Origin: Blautia sp.
GTDB taxonomy: Bacteria; Bacillota; Clostridia; Lachnospirales; Lachnospiraceae
Direction of reading: 5' to 3'
Assembly (NCBI GenBank): GCA_017475035.1
Contig: JAFVGK010000180.1
Coordinates: 21,463-85,462 of the forward strand
DNA: 64,000 nt
The number at the start of each line of letters is the position of its first letter. Position 1 is the first letter of the stretch. Both the position numbers and the translations under genes were made by a program. The notes under the pieces were generated by a model. It saw only the letters and a list, made by a program, of their open reading frames with translations. It had not been told where the DNA came from and did not search any database. This document shows, in pieces, positions 36,305 through 44,776 of this stretch.

Positions 36305-37939
36305 ATGAAAAATCGGTTTTCATCTAAAATTCGCTGCCTGTGGCTGAGCTTATCTGCGCTTTTGGCAGCTTTGATTTTGCCTCAGCTTGTGTTGGCTGCA
36401 GAGGAAGAGGCTGCCGCTGCGGCGCCGAAAATGTATGCATCGTTCTGGGCGCTGATTCCGGCGATCGTAGCAATTGCTCTGGCTCTTATCACGAAAGAAG
36501 TATATAGCTCGCTCTTTATCGGAATCGTGGTAGGCGCTCTTTTTGCTTCCAATTTCCATATCGAGGCTACGATCCGGAAAATCTTCGACGGCGGTATCGT
36601 TACGGCTCTTACGGATTCCTATAATCTGGGTATTCTGGTGTTTCTGGTGATTCTGGGCATGATGGTAGCGCTCATGAACCGGGCCGGCGGTTCCGCGGCT
36701 TTTGGCCGCTGGGCAAGTGTGCATATCAAAACAAGAGTAGGAGCTCAGCTTGCGACGATTCTTTTGGGTGTGTTGATTTTCATTGATGACTATTTCAACT
36801 GCCTTACCGTAGGTTCTGTCATGAGACCGGTTACGGATAAGCATAATATTTCCCGTGCGAAGCTGTCTTATCTGATCGACGCAACGGCGGCCCCGGTATG
36901 CATCATTGCCCCTATTTCCTCCTGGGCGGCAGCGGTCAGCGGCTTTGTGGAAGGAGAGGACGGTCTTGCTCTTTTCGTAAAAGCAATCCCATATAATTAT
37001 TATGCGCTCCTTACGATTGCGATGATGATTCTCATGGTAGTGCTGAAGGTAGAATATGGTCCCATGGCGACTCATGAGGCAAATGCACTGAAGGGTGATA
37101 TTTATACGACACCTGAACGTCCGTATGCAAATGCTTCCGCAGATACGGAAGGAAATCCGAATGGTACGGTTCTGGATCTTCTGATTCCTATTCTCTGCCT
37201 TGTTGTCTTCTGCGTAATCGGGATGATCTATACCGGCGGCTTCTTTTCCGGAGAAAGCTTTATCACGGCGTTCTCCAACAGCGACGCCTCTGTCGGCCTT
37301 GCTTTGGGAAGCTTCTTTGGCATGGTGCTTGCCATCATCATCTATTGTATACGCAAGGTGCTGTCCTTCAAGGAATGCATGGCCTGTCTGCCCGACGGCT
37401 TTAAATCCATGGTGCCGGCGATCCTGGTTCTTACATTTGCATGGACACTAAAGGGTATGACTGACAGCCTTGGAGCGAAGGAATTTGTAGCTGACCTGAT
37501 GGCGTCCGCCTCCGGAAATCTCGCAGTATTCCTTCCGGCTATCATTTTCCTGGTAGCCTGCTTCCTGTCCTTTGCGACAGGAACCTCCTGGGGCACCTTC
37601 GGAATCCTGATTCCGATCGCTCTGGCGGTATTCCCGGAAACCTCCAACCCGCTCTGCATCATTTCCGTATCTGCCTGTATGGCAGGCGCGGTTTGCGGTG
37701 ATCATTGCTCACCGATCTCAGATACGACGATTATGGCGTCGGCTGGAGCGCAGTGCGATCATGTGAATCATGTATCGACACAGCTCCCATATGCGGTTAC
37801 CTGTGCGGCTGTATCTTTTGTGACCTATATTATTGCAGGTTTCTCAAAGAATATCGGGATTTCCCTTGGCAGCGGTCTGATTATCCTGTTGATCACGATC
37901 CTGATTCTCAAAGCTGTCTTTAAGCCTAAGGATCTGTAA
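36305..37939 (+). CDS. NhaC-family Na+/H+ antiporter
   Basis: A 544-residue membrane protein with about 11-12 helices. The family signature region FIDDYFNCLTVGSVMRPVTDKHNISRAKLSYLID and CGDHCSPISDTTIMAS is intact. The N-terminus (IRCLWLSLSALLAALILPQLVLAAEEE) resembles a cleavable signal peptide, as some members have. It exchanges Na+ for protons, or possibly an organic anion pair. AGGAGG lies 8 nt before ATG 36305; the GTG just before is less likely. Confidence 0.88.
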   Translation: MKNRFSSKIRCLWLSLSALLAALILPQLVLAAEEEAAAAAPKMYASFWALIPAIVAIALALITKEVYSSLFIGIVVGALFASNFHIEATIRKIFDGGIVTALTDSYNLGILVFLVILGMMVALMNRAGGSAAFGRWASVHIKTRVGAQLATILLGVLIFIDDYFNCLTVGSVMRPVTDKHNISRAKLSYLIDATAAPVCIIAPISSWAAAVSGFVEGEDGLALFVKAIPYNYYALLTIAMMILMVVLKVEYGPMATHEANALKGDIYTTPERPYANASADTEGNPNGTVLDLLIPILCLVVFCVIGMIYTGGFFSGESFITAFSNSDASVGLALGSFFGMVLAIIIYCIRKVLSFKECMACLPDGFKSMVPAILVLTFAWTLKGMTDSLGAKEFVADLMASASGNLAVFLPAIIFLVACFLSFATGTSWGTFGILIPIALAVFPETSNPLCIISVSACMAGAVCGDHCSPISDTTIMASAGAQCDHVNHVSTQLPYAVTCAAVSFVTYIIAGFSKNIGISLGSGLIILLITILILKAVFKPKDL

Positions 37940-38001
37940 TTCATCTGATCAGAAGAAGAAAGCGCTGCGGGCGCCGCAGAATGATGGCGATACAGCAAAA
38001 A

Positions 38002-38045
38002 AAGCCTCTCTTCGGATTCAAAACATGCCGAAGAGGGGCTTTTTC
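38002..38045. terminator. Bidirectional terminator between the NhaC and VanZ genes
   Basis: Stem aagcctctcttcgg/ccgaagaggggctt with A-run before and T-run after, working in both directions. Confidence 0.9.
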
Positions 38046-38049
38046 ATAT

Positions 38050-38130
38050 TGCGGAAAGATACCGCTTACGCAGCGTAAACCCGGCGCAGCTAACGAATCA
38101 AAATGCAGGCATTCTGTTCGTTTACTATAA
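38050..38130 (-). repeat. Dispersed repeat family C, copy C3
   Basis: On the minus strand it begins about 8 bp after the VanZ stop (tatagtaaacgaacag), and continues with tgcattttgattcgtt and gctgcgccggg, as in C1 and C2. Confidence 0.7.
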
Positions 38131-38138
38131 CACTTGAT

Positions 38139-38642
38139 TTACATGAAACTGCGTTCATTTGGCCGGTGCGTCACAGACCAGCAGAAGGCCTGCACCAGGA
38201 TGCAGCCCAGTAAAACTCCGATGCTGTCTATGCCGACATCCTTAATTGATGAGCCTCTTCCGGAAACCATGGACTGATGGAACTCATCGAGGCCGGCGTA
38301 GCAGATACAGAATATGCAGGCAAGCAGAAACAGGCGGAATCCGCGTATCCCATATACATAGAGAGGAAAGGACAGGCAGACCGCAAGCAGGAAAAATTCT
38401 GTGATGTGCGCGGCTTTGCGAACGTAATAATGGAGGCTGTAGGCTTGCTCGGATAATTCCCATTCGGACAGCTGCGTATTGAGAAGAATATCTTTTGTTT
38501 CTACGATCTCATAACTGATTCTGTAGCTTAAATCGCCGGATGACGAACCTGTCTGTGAGGAAAAAGAGTAAATCACGACCATCATGATGATAGCTGGAAT
38601 AAATGAAAGAGGTTTTAACAGAGCTATAATCGTTTTTTTCAT
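38139..38642 (-). CDS. VanZ family membrane protein
   Basis: A 167-residue protein with four hydrophobic segments. VanZ motifs are SFSSQ, VRKAAHITEFFLLA, DEFHQSMVSGRGSSIKDVGIDSIG. The founder confers low-level teicoplanin resistance; the role of most relatives is unknown. It starts 8 bp after deoD with no clear ribosome site of its own, which suggests coupled translation. Confidence 0.88.
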   Translation of the reverse strand: MKKTIIALLKPLSFIPAIIMMVVIYSFSSQTGSSSGDLSYRISYEIVETKDILLNTQLSEWELSEQAYSLHYYVRKAAHITEFFLLAVCLSFPLYVYGIRGFRLFLLACIFCICYAGLDEFHQSMVSGRGSSIKDVGIDSIGVLLGCILVQAFCWSVTHRPNERSFM

Positions 38643-38650
38643 AAATAGTA

Positions 38651-39361
38651 TTAAATCTCAAGTGCAATTTCCATCATCTGATGAAAACTGTTCTGCCTGT
38701 CTTCGGCAGAGAGAGCCTCAGGACGATAAAGATGATCGGAAATCGTGAGGATCGCCAATGCTTCCTTTCCGGCCCTTGCGGCGTTCATATACAGGGCGGC
38801 TGCTTCCATTTCCGTACACAGAACGCCCATGCGTCTCCAGAGATCGCTCTCCGATGGATCATCCGCATAGAAGACATCGGAGGAGAAGATGTTGCCGACG
38901 TGGTAACGGACGCCGGATTTTTCCGCATTTTCAACTGCTTTCGCCAAAAGGGAATAGCTGGCGATGGGCGCGAAGGTACCCGGCAGATGATACTGGCTGG
39001 CATATGAGGAATTCGTGCAGGCTCCCATGGCAATGACGACATCACGAAGCATTACGTCATCCTGCAGAGCGCCGGCAGAGCCGATACGGATAATCTGGTC
39101 TACATCATAAAAATGATATAATTCATAAGAATAGATCGCAATGGACGGGATACCCATGCCGCCTCCCATGACGGAAACAGGTTTTCCTTTATAGGTGCCT
39201 GTGAAACCGAACATGTTCCGAACCGTGTTAAAACAGACCGGATTTTCCAGATAATTTTCCGCAATGTATTTTGCGCGAAGCGGATCGCCGGGCATCAGTA
39301 CTTTCTTTGCAATATCGCCGGGTTTTGCCCCGTTATGGGGAGTAGGTGTGTGTTGACTCAT
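38651..39361 (-). CDS. deoD: Purine-nucleoside phosphorylase DeoD
   Basis: A 236-residue hexameric-type phosphorylase that splits purine nucleosides with phosphate. It has MPGDPLRAKYIAENYL (phosphate site), GSAGALQ, the EMEAAALY ribose site and the catalytic Asp in TISDHL. The frame is open to 39418, but AAAGGAG lies about 9 nt before ATG 39361 and MSQHTPTPHNGAKPGDIA is the usual N-terminus. Confidence 0.95.
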   Translation of the reverse strand: MSQHTPTPHNGAKPGDIAKKVLMPGDPLRAKYIAENYLENPVCFNTVRNMFGFTGTYKGKPVSVMGGGMGIPSIAIYSYELYHFYDVDQIIRIGSAGALQDDVMLRDVVIAMGACTNSSYASQYHLPGTFAPIASYSLLAKAVENAEKSGVRYHVGNIFSSDVFYADDPSESDLWRRMGVLCTEMEAAALYMNAARAGKEALAILTISDHLYRPEALSAEDRQNSFHQMMEIALEI

Positions 39362-39730
39362 GGTGTACGCTCCTTTCTTTTCAGAGAATGATGAAGCCGT
39401 GTCTCTTTTTCCTTCCATTAGATTTATTATATCATAACCGTGAATGTTTCACAACTCCCCAATTCAGAAGCATCACGGTTGGCAAACCGTAAGGAACCTT
39501 TGCGTTGTTCAGGTTTTATCATCGCGTACTGTCAAACCCTTGGAATCTGTTCTGATACACAAATGGATTGAGTATCCGGCAGTGCGTCCGGCTTTGCCGA
39601 TACTTTTGAATGAATTGTTTCATGGTTGGCTCAACCTGTTCATAATTACCAATATCGTTCTGAATATTGACAGGTTTATGATGTACTGTTATACTGATAA
39701 GCGGATTATTGATAAAGGAAGGTGAAATAA
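39362..39730. other. Gene-free divergent control region, deoD / TetR operon
   Basis: 369 bp between two divergent genes. It holds the TetR promoter (39667-39695). The 39440-39640 part shows no recognisable gene or strong hairpin. Confidence 0.5.
39667..39695 (+). promoter_or_regulatory. Promoter of the TetR-led operon
   Basis: TTGACA (39667-39672) and TATACT (39690-39695) with a 17-bp spacer, 35 bp before the TetR start. TetR proteins usually repress their own promoter, so the operator should lie here. Confidence 0.85.
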
Positions 39731-40360
39731 ATGTCAATTCCCGATAAGAGCATTGATCCACGATTGTTATCTGCGGCAAGAGAAGAATTCCTGAAAAATG
39801 GTTTTGAGAAGTCTTCTCTTGCTGTGATCTGTAAGAGAGCAGGCGTTACGACCGGCGCTCTTTACAATCGCTTCAGCGGCAAGGAAGATCTGTTTTCCGC
39901 CCTTGTAACTGATACGATCCGGGACATGGAGGAATATGTTCTGAAAATTGAAAGCGTAGACCTGACAAGCTGCACAGACCGGCAGATTTATGATGCGTTT
40001 TTCATGTCTTCTGAAATAAACAGGCAATGGCTTGAGTTTTTGTATGAACATAAAGAAGGACTTACGCTTCTGATCCGGTCTTCAGCCGGAACCAGATATG
40101 GAAGCTTTCACCATGACTGGGTGAAAATAATGTCCCGGTTCGATAATAAGTATTATCAGGAGGCGTACAGGCGCGGGTTGACGACAAAACTGGTTTCAGA
40201 GGAAGAGATGCACGTTTTGACTTATGGAGTATGGGGGCTTTTCTATGAGCCGTTTTTCTATGATTTTGCCTGGGAACAGATTGAGAGGCATGCAGAAATC
40301 ATACAGGATTTTGTAGACTGGCATAAAGCATTGGGGATAAAAAATCCCAGTGTTGATTGA
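39731..40360 (+). CDS. TetR/AcrR family transcriptional regulator
   Basis: A 209-residue one-component repressor. The helix-turn-helix is in REEFLKNGFEKSSLAVICKRAGV then TGALYNRFSGKEDLF (residues 14-60). The C-terminal ligand domain has no recognisable specificity. It heads an operon of two dehydrogenases, a membrane protein and a UbiB-like protein, and probably controls it in response to a lipophilic ligand or intermediate. GGAAGGTG precedes the ATG. Confidence 0.9.
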   Translation: MSIPDKSIDPRLLSAAREEFLKNGFEKSSLAVICKRAGVTTGALYNRFSGKEDLFSALVTDTIRDMEEYVLKIESVDLTSCTDRQIYDAFFMSSEINRQWLEFLYEHKEGLTLLIRSSAGTRYGSFHHDWVKIMSRFDNKYYQEAYRRGLTTKLVSEEEMHVLTYGVWGLFYEPFFYDFAWEQIERHAEIIQDFVDWHKALGIKNPSVD

Positions 40361-40421
40361 AAACTCTTCCGGGATGGTATTATACCTGGAAAGGTCCTAT
40401 ATAAGAAGGAGGATGGAAATC

Positions 40422-41459
40422 ATGACAACGCAGATGAACCCGAATACTATCTTTCTTGTTACCGGCGCGGCAGGCTTCCTTGGCGGTACCGTATGCCGTC
40501 AGCTGGTAGAGGAGGGAAGAAAGGTAAGAGCGCTGGTTTTGCCGAATGACCCGGCAAGTAAATTTATTCCGGAGGAAGCAGAGGTTGTTGAAGGCAACCT
40601 GGCGGACCTGGAGAGTCTGAAGCCCTTTTTTGATATACCGGAAGGGGAAGAGGCGATTGTGCTGCATATCGGGAGCATCGTCACGACGACTCCCGAATTT
40701 AATCAGAAAGTTATCGATGTAAATGTGGGAGGAACGAAAAATATTATTGAGCTTTGCCTGAGTACGCCGGGCGTAAAAAAGCTGGTGTATTGTTCCAGTA
40801 CAGGAGCGATCCCGGAGATGCCGGAGGGAACCGCGATACGGGAGATCGACTATTTTGACGAGACAAAGGTGCCCGGCTGTTATGCCCAGAGCAAAGCGCT
40901 TGCCACGCAGGAAGTCCTGGATGCCGTTCATCACAGGGGGCTGAACGCCTGTGTCGTCCATCCGAGCGGGATTATGGGGCCTGGTGACTACGCAGTCGGT
41001 GATATCACCAGGAACCTGATCCAGATCATCAACGGAGAGCTTCCCGCCGGAATTGACGGTGATTTTAATCTCTGTGATGTCAGGGATCTGGCGCAGGGCG
41101 TGATCGGAGCCGCTGAAAAAGGCCGCTGCGGGGAGTGCTATATTCTTGCGAACGAGCCTGTTACCTTTAAGGAATTCTGCCGTATGATTACAGATGAAAG
41201 CGGCGGAAAGAAAGTAAGCGTTTTTCTTCCGATCTTTGCGGCGAATATTATGGGCGCCGCAATGGAAATGAAAGCAAAAAGGACCGGAGAAAAGCCCGTG
41301 ATGACAACCTTTGGCGTTTACAGTATGGCGAGGAACAATTGCTTTGATTCGAGCAAGGCGAAAGAGGAGCTGGGATATAGCACCCGGCCTTATGAAGAAA
41401 CGATAAAGGATATGATATCATGGCTTATCGAGGAAGGGATCCTTAAAGTGGAATCATAA
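40422..41459 (+). CDS. Extended SDR: NAD-dependent epimerase/dehydratase-like protein
   Basis: A 345-residue Rossmann enzyme. Cofactor motif GAAGFLGGTVCRQL is near residues 17-30. The catalytic Ser is in YCSSTGAI and the YxxxK in CYAQSKALA. It resembles dihydroflavonol-reductase-like or 3-beta-hydroxysteroid-dehydrogenase-like proteins acting on bulky ketones. AGGAGG lies 9 nt before ATG 40422; the frame is open upstream to 40350. Substrate unknown. Confidence 0.85.
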   Translation: MTTQMNPNTIFLVTGAAGFLGGTVCRQLVEEGRKVRALVLPNDPASKFIPEEAEVVEGNLADLESLKPFFDIPEGEEAIVLHIGSIVTTTPEFNQKVIDVNVGGTKNIIELCLSTPGVKKLVYCSSTGAIPEMPEGTAIREIDYFDETKVPGCYAQSKALATQEVLDAVHHRGLNACVVHPSGIMGPGDYAVGDITRNLIQIINGELPAGIDGDFNLCDVRDLAQGVIGAAEKGRCGECYILANEPVTFKEFCRMITDESGGKKVSVFLPIFAANIMGAAMEMKAKRTGEKPVMTTFGVYSMARNNCFDSSKAKEELGYSTRPYEETIKDMISWLIEEGILKVES

Positions 41460-41495
41460 GGAGCATGATGAGTCTGGAAAAAAGGAGGAGAAAAG

Positions 41496-42335
41496 ATGGC
41501 AAAGGTTTGTGTGATTACCGGCGGCGGAAGCGGTATGGGGCTTGAGGCTGCAAGAAATATAGATAAAGATGTTATTCTGGTATTAACCGGCAGAACGGTC
41601 GCGAAACTTGAAAAGGCAAAAGCGCTGCTGGAGTCGGAAGGGCACGAAGTTCACGTGACAGCCTGCGATGTTTCCGTACGCCGGGATGTTCATGAACTGT
41701 GCCTGCTGGCTGCAGGCCTTGGCACGATTAAGACCGTGATCCATGCGGCAGGATTGTCGCCCACGATGGCCGATCCGGAGAAGATTATCATGGTTAATGC
41801 GGTGGGCACAAAGAATGTCAACATGGAGTTCTATAAATATATGAATGACGGCGGCGTGATCGTGGATGTAGCCTCCAGCTCTGCCTATGAAGCGCCGGCG
41901 ATTCTTGTGAAGCATCAGATTTACGAAGAGGCGGAGTACAAGGAGGAGGCATTCCTGAAGCATATGACAGGAGAGGCGAATCTCGCTCCGCAGGATTATC
42001 TTAAATCCGGGATGGCATATACATTAAGCAAAAACTTTGTCGTATGGTATGCGCAGAAATGCGCACATGAATACGGGAAAAAGGGAATCCGCGTGGTTTC
42101 TGTCAGCCCCGGTCTGATTGAGACGGATATGGGGACGCAGGAAGTGGAAAAATCAGATTTCGCGAAACAGATGATCGAGAATACCTGTGAGCGCAGAATG
42201 GGAAGACCCGAGGAGCTGGGCTTCGCCATCGCCATGATCGCCGATGAGAGAAACGGATATCTCAGCGGGATTGATGTATTGATCGATGGCGGGGCGTCCA
42301 CAGGCAAACGGTTCAAAGGGGTAAAGGGAGAATAA
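41496..42335 (+). CDS. Classical SDR oxidoreductase
   Basis: A 279-residue dehydrogenase. TGGGSGMG binds NAD(P); catalytic residues are Ser in VASSSAYE and Tyr/Lys in AYTLSKNF. The C-terminal SPGLIETDMG and GYLSGIDVLIDGG are typical. An insertion between Ser and Tyr (about 35 residues, EEAEYKEEAFLKHMTGEANL) is longer than usual and may cover the active site. AAAGGAGG precedes the ATG. Substrate unknown; it may act in sequence with the preceding enzyme. Confidence 0.88.
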   Translation: MAKVCVITGGGSGMGLEAARNIDKDVILVLTGRTVAKLEKAKALLESEGHEVHVTACDVSVRRDVHELCLLAAGLGTIKTVIHAAGLSPTMADPEKIIMVNAVGTKNVNMEFYKYMNDGGVIVDVASSSAYEAPAILVKHQIYEEAEYKEEAFLKHMTGEANLAPQDYLKSGMAYTLSKNFVVWYAQKCAHEYGKKGIRVVSVSPGLIETDMGTQEVEKSDFAKQMIENTCERRMGRPEELGFAIAMIADERNGYLSGIDVLIDGGASTGKRFKGVKGE

Positions 42336-42902
42336 ATGCTGTTTAATACTTTGGACAAATTTAAAAGAACGTTGCTTATGACGATCGTTCTTCTTATGTT
42401 TACGGGGCTGACGATGTTTCTGATCCCGGTATCCTATGTTCCGATGCTGGGAAAATTATTGGGTTTTACTCTCCTGGTATTTTCTATTCTGAGGATAATG
42501 GATTTTTTCAGCAGCAATAAGGCACTGATTCATTATATCAACCTTAGTATAGGGCTTCTGTGCGGTCTGCTCGGTATCATGCTGTTTGCCCTGGACAGCT
42601 TCTTTCTGGCGGCGCTTAACTGGCTGGTCGGAACACTGCCGATCGTGATCGGCGGTTACGGCCTTTACCATGCGCTTACCTATGCGCGGCGCTCCGGACG
42701 AAAAGGGTGGGGGATGCTTGTGCTATTCGACTGCCTGCTGCTGCTGTTTGGAACGATTCTTTTTGTAAATCCATGGGCGGATGATCCCCGCAAGCTTTTG
42801 TATGTGATCGGTGGGACGCTTTTTTACTCTGCGGCGGTTTATTCGGTCAGCTTATTCTGGATCTGGCCGTTTCGATTGGATGACGGGAGTGATGTGGAAT
42901 GA
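42336..42902 (+). CDS. DUF308/HdeD-like membrane protein
   Basis: A 188-residue protein of six hydrophobic segments in the HdeD style (LTMFLIPVSYVPMLGKLLGFTLLVFSI). The start ATG directly follows the previous stop (TAAATG), and its stop overlaps the next start as ATGA. Such tight packing implies coupled translation. Function unknown. Confidence 0.75.
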   Translation: MLFNTLDKFKRTLLMTIVLLMFTGLTMFLIPVSYVPMLGKLLGFTLLVFSILRIMDFFSSNKALIHYINLSIGLLCGLLGIMLFALDSFFLAALNWLVGTLPIVIGGYGLYHALTYARRSGRKGWGMLVLFDCLLLLFGTILFVNPWADDPRKLLYVIGGTLFYSAAVYSVSLFWIWPFRLDDGSDVE

Positions 42903-44524
42903 GTGAGCAAGTTAATAAGACAGAAGGGAAAAAGAAGAACCGTAAACGAACAGCCCAGATCCTTGGAGTTTTCGCAAAGCATAATTTCTATACGAATGGT
43001 TTTACGCCGGAGGAGCTTCGGACAACACTGGAGGATCTGGGACCCACTTATGTAAAGATCGGCCAGATCATGTCCAGCCGGACCGACATGCTTCCGAAGA
43101 GCTACTGTCGGGAACTGGAAAAGCTGCGAAGCGAGGTGAAGCCGCTTGACGCGGCTGTAGCGCGAGAGGTGATCGAACAGGAGACGGGAAAGCGGATCGA
43201 GGAGCTCTATAAAGAATTCCGCGACGAGCCTTTGGGTTCCGCATCCATCGCACAGGCACATTATGGCGTGCTTCTGGATGGCACAAGGGTCGTCACGAAA
43301 GTTCTCAGACCTGGTATTGCCGATCTGATGCGGGATGATTTTGTTTTATTGAACAGTCTTGCCGGGATGGTGAGCATGACGGCGGAAGGAGAAGACGAAA
43401 CCGAAACGATCGACCTGAAGGGGATTCTCCATGAACTGGAAAAGGTAACGGAGGAAGAGCTGGATTTCCGGATTGACGCGGATCATACGAGAACCTTCCG
43501 TGAGCTTTGCCTGGAGGATGAGACCGTTTGTTCCTGTCCGAGGATCATTGATGAACTGTCTACGGAACGTATCCTGACGATGACGTATGTGGACGGATAT
43601 TCCATCTCTCATCGGGATTTTGTGGAGAAGGACGGATATGACCGGGTGGAGATCGGAAAGGCACTTGTGAACAACTACCTGCATCAGGTGCTGGATGCCG
43701 GATTTTTCCACGGAGACCCGCATCAGGGAAATATCATGATCTGTTCCGGCGTGCCTTACTGGATCGACTTCGGTATGGTGGGACGGATCAGCGAAGCCAA
43801 CATCAGCTCTATTCAGAACCTGATTTTCGCGCTGGTTCAGGAAGATGTGGAGGCGATGACCAATGCGGCGCTTGCGATGGGAACCGTACATGGAAAGCTC
43901 AATAAATCCCGATTGATGGAGGATCTGGAAAGCATCAGTTCCCGGTATATGTCCGCCACAAATCTTAATGATATCGATGTGGGAAAACTGATGACAGAAC
44001 TGACGGATCTCCTGAATGAGCATCACATTGTCGTTTCGCCGGAATATACCATGATGGTCCGAAGCCTGGTCACGATGGAAGGCGTGCTGGAAATGTTCTG
44101 TCCGGAACTGGATCTGTTCGGATTTCTCCAGGAAAAGCTGCTGGCCAGGGCAAAAGAAAGCTTTGATGTCAAGGAGCAGCTGGCCTCCTCCATAGAAGCG
44201 TTGGCTGCTACGGCAGCGCGCACGGTGAAACTGCCCGGGCTGGCTACGGACGTGCTGCGAAATCTGGTAAAGGGCAGGCTGAAGATCAGCTTTGAGCTGA
44301 CTGGATATGAGGGACCTTTCCGGGTGCTGGTCGAAGTAATCATAAATGTGATATTATCCATATTTGCCTGTGTGCTTTTCACCGGATCCTGCATGATCTG
44401 CATGGCGCATATCCCGCCGATGATTGACGGGGTGCCTTTATTTGCGCTGGGAGGGTTTGCCGTTTCGATCGCGCTTGCCATTTTCAGCGTGAAAAATCTG
44501 AGAAAAGCAGTCAGCAAATTCTGA
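42899..44524 (+). CDS. ABC1/UbiB/AarF family atypical kinase
   Basis: A 541-residue protein-kinase-like ATPase with two C-terminal membrane helices (about 475-535). It has the family's KIGQ motif (YVKIGQIMSSR), GSASIAQAH, the ion-pair Lys in VVTKVLRPG, DPHQGNIMI and the IDFGMVG metal motif. UbiB proteins support isoprenoid quinone or lipid handling as ATPases. Most Lachnospiraceae lack quinones, so the partner here is more likely another lipid, perhaps the product of the adjacent acyl pathway. Last gene of the TetR operon. Confidence 0.92.
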   Translation: MSEQVNKTEGKKKNRKRTAQILGVFAKHNFYTNGFTPEELRTTLEDLGPTYVKIGQIMSSRTDMLPKSYCRELEKLRSEVKPLDAAVAREVIEQETGKRIEELYKEFRDEPLGSASIAQAHYGVLLDGTRVVTKVLRPGIADLMRDDFVLLNSLAGMVSMTAEGEDETETIDLKGILHELEKVTEEELDFRIDADHTRTFRELCLEDETVCSCPRIIDELSTERILTMTYVDGYSISHRDFVEKDGYDRVEIGKALVNNYLHQVLDAGFFHGDPHQGNIMICSGVPYWIDFGMVGRISEANISSIQNLIFALVQEDVEAMTNAALAMGTVHGKLNKSRLMEDLESISSRYMSATNLNDIDVGKLMTELTDLLNEHHIVVSPEYTMMVRSLVTMEGVLEMFCPELDLFGFLQEKLLARAKESFDVKEQLASSIEALAATAARTVKLPGLATDVLRNLVKGRLKISFELTGYEGPFRVLVEVIINVILSIFACVLFTGSCMICMAHIPPMIDGVPLFALGGFAVSIALAIFSVKNLRKAVSKF

Positions 44525-44578
44525 CCGGCAGGCATCGTCAGACGCGTTTCGCAAAAATACAAAGTGTTTGTGAAAGAA

Positions 44579-44622
44579 AAAGCCCCGCGGTACCAATTTC
44601 GGTACTGCGGGGCTTACTTTAT
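44579..44622. terminator. Bidirectional terminator between the UbiB and ligase operons
   Basis: Stem agccccgcggtacc/ggtactgcggggct. On the minus strand it is followed by ctttttctttc, on the plus strand by tactttatt. Confidence 0.88.
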
Positions 44623-44640
44623 TATCCCGGAGCCGTCCAA

Positions 44641-44736
44641 AGGAGACATATTTTGTCCTAGAGCGCGAAACGCGATAGGCAACAAGATAGTCATCCGGAC
44701 GTTATGTCGGTTTACAATCAGCATTGTAAGAAGAGA
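44641..44736 (+). repeat. Dispersed leader repeat, family B, copy B1
   Basis: Contains ttgt/acaa enclosing CCTA-GA-GCG-cgaaa-CGC-GA-TAGG (tandem G.A mismatches), then agtcatccgg, a TTACAA-N6-TTGTAA hairpin and AAGAG. No plus-strand gene follows, so this copy is an orphan beside the ligase gene end. Confidence 0.75.
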
Positions 44737-44776
44737 ATGTCACAAAAAAACATTCAGCGCAGAGAAGTCAGGCTCG

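Noticed and set aside
39444-39725. Open frame in the deoD/TetR control region
   Set aside because: It ends on the TetR promoter, has no ribosome site and no recognisable motif.
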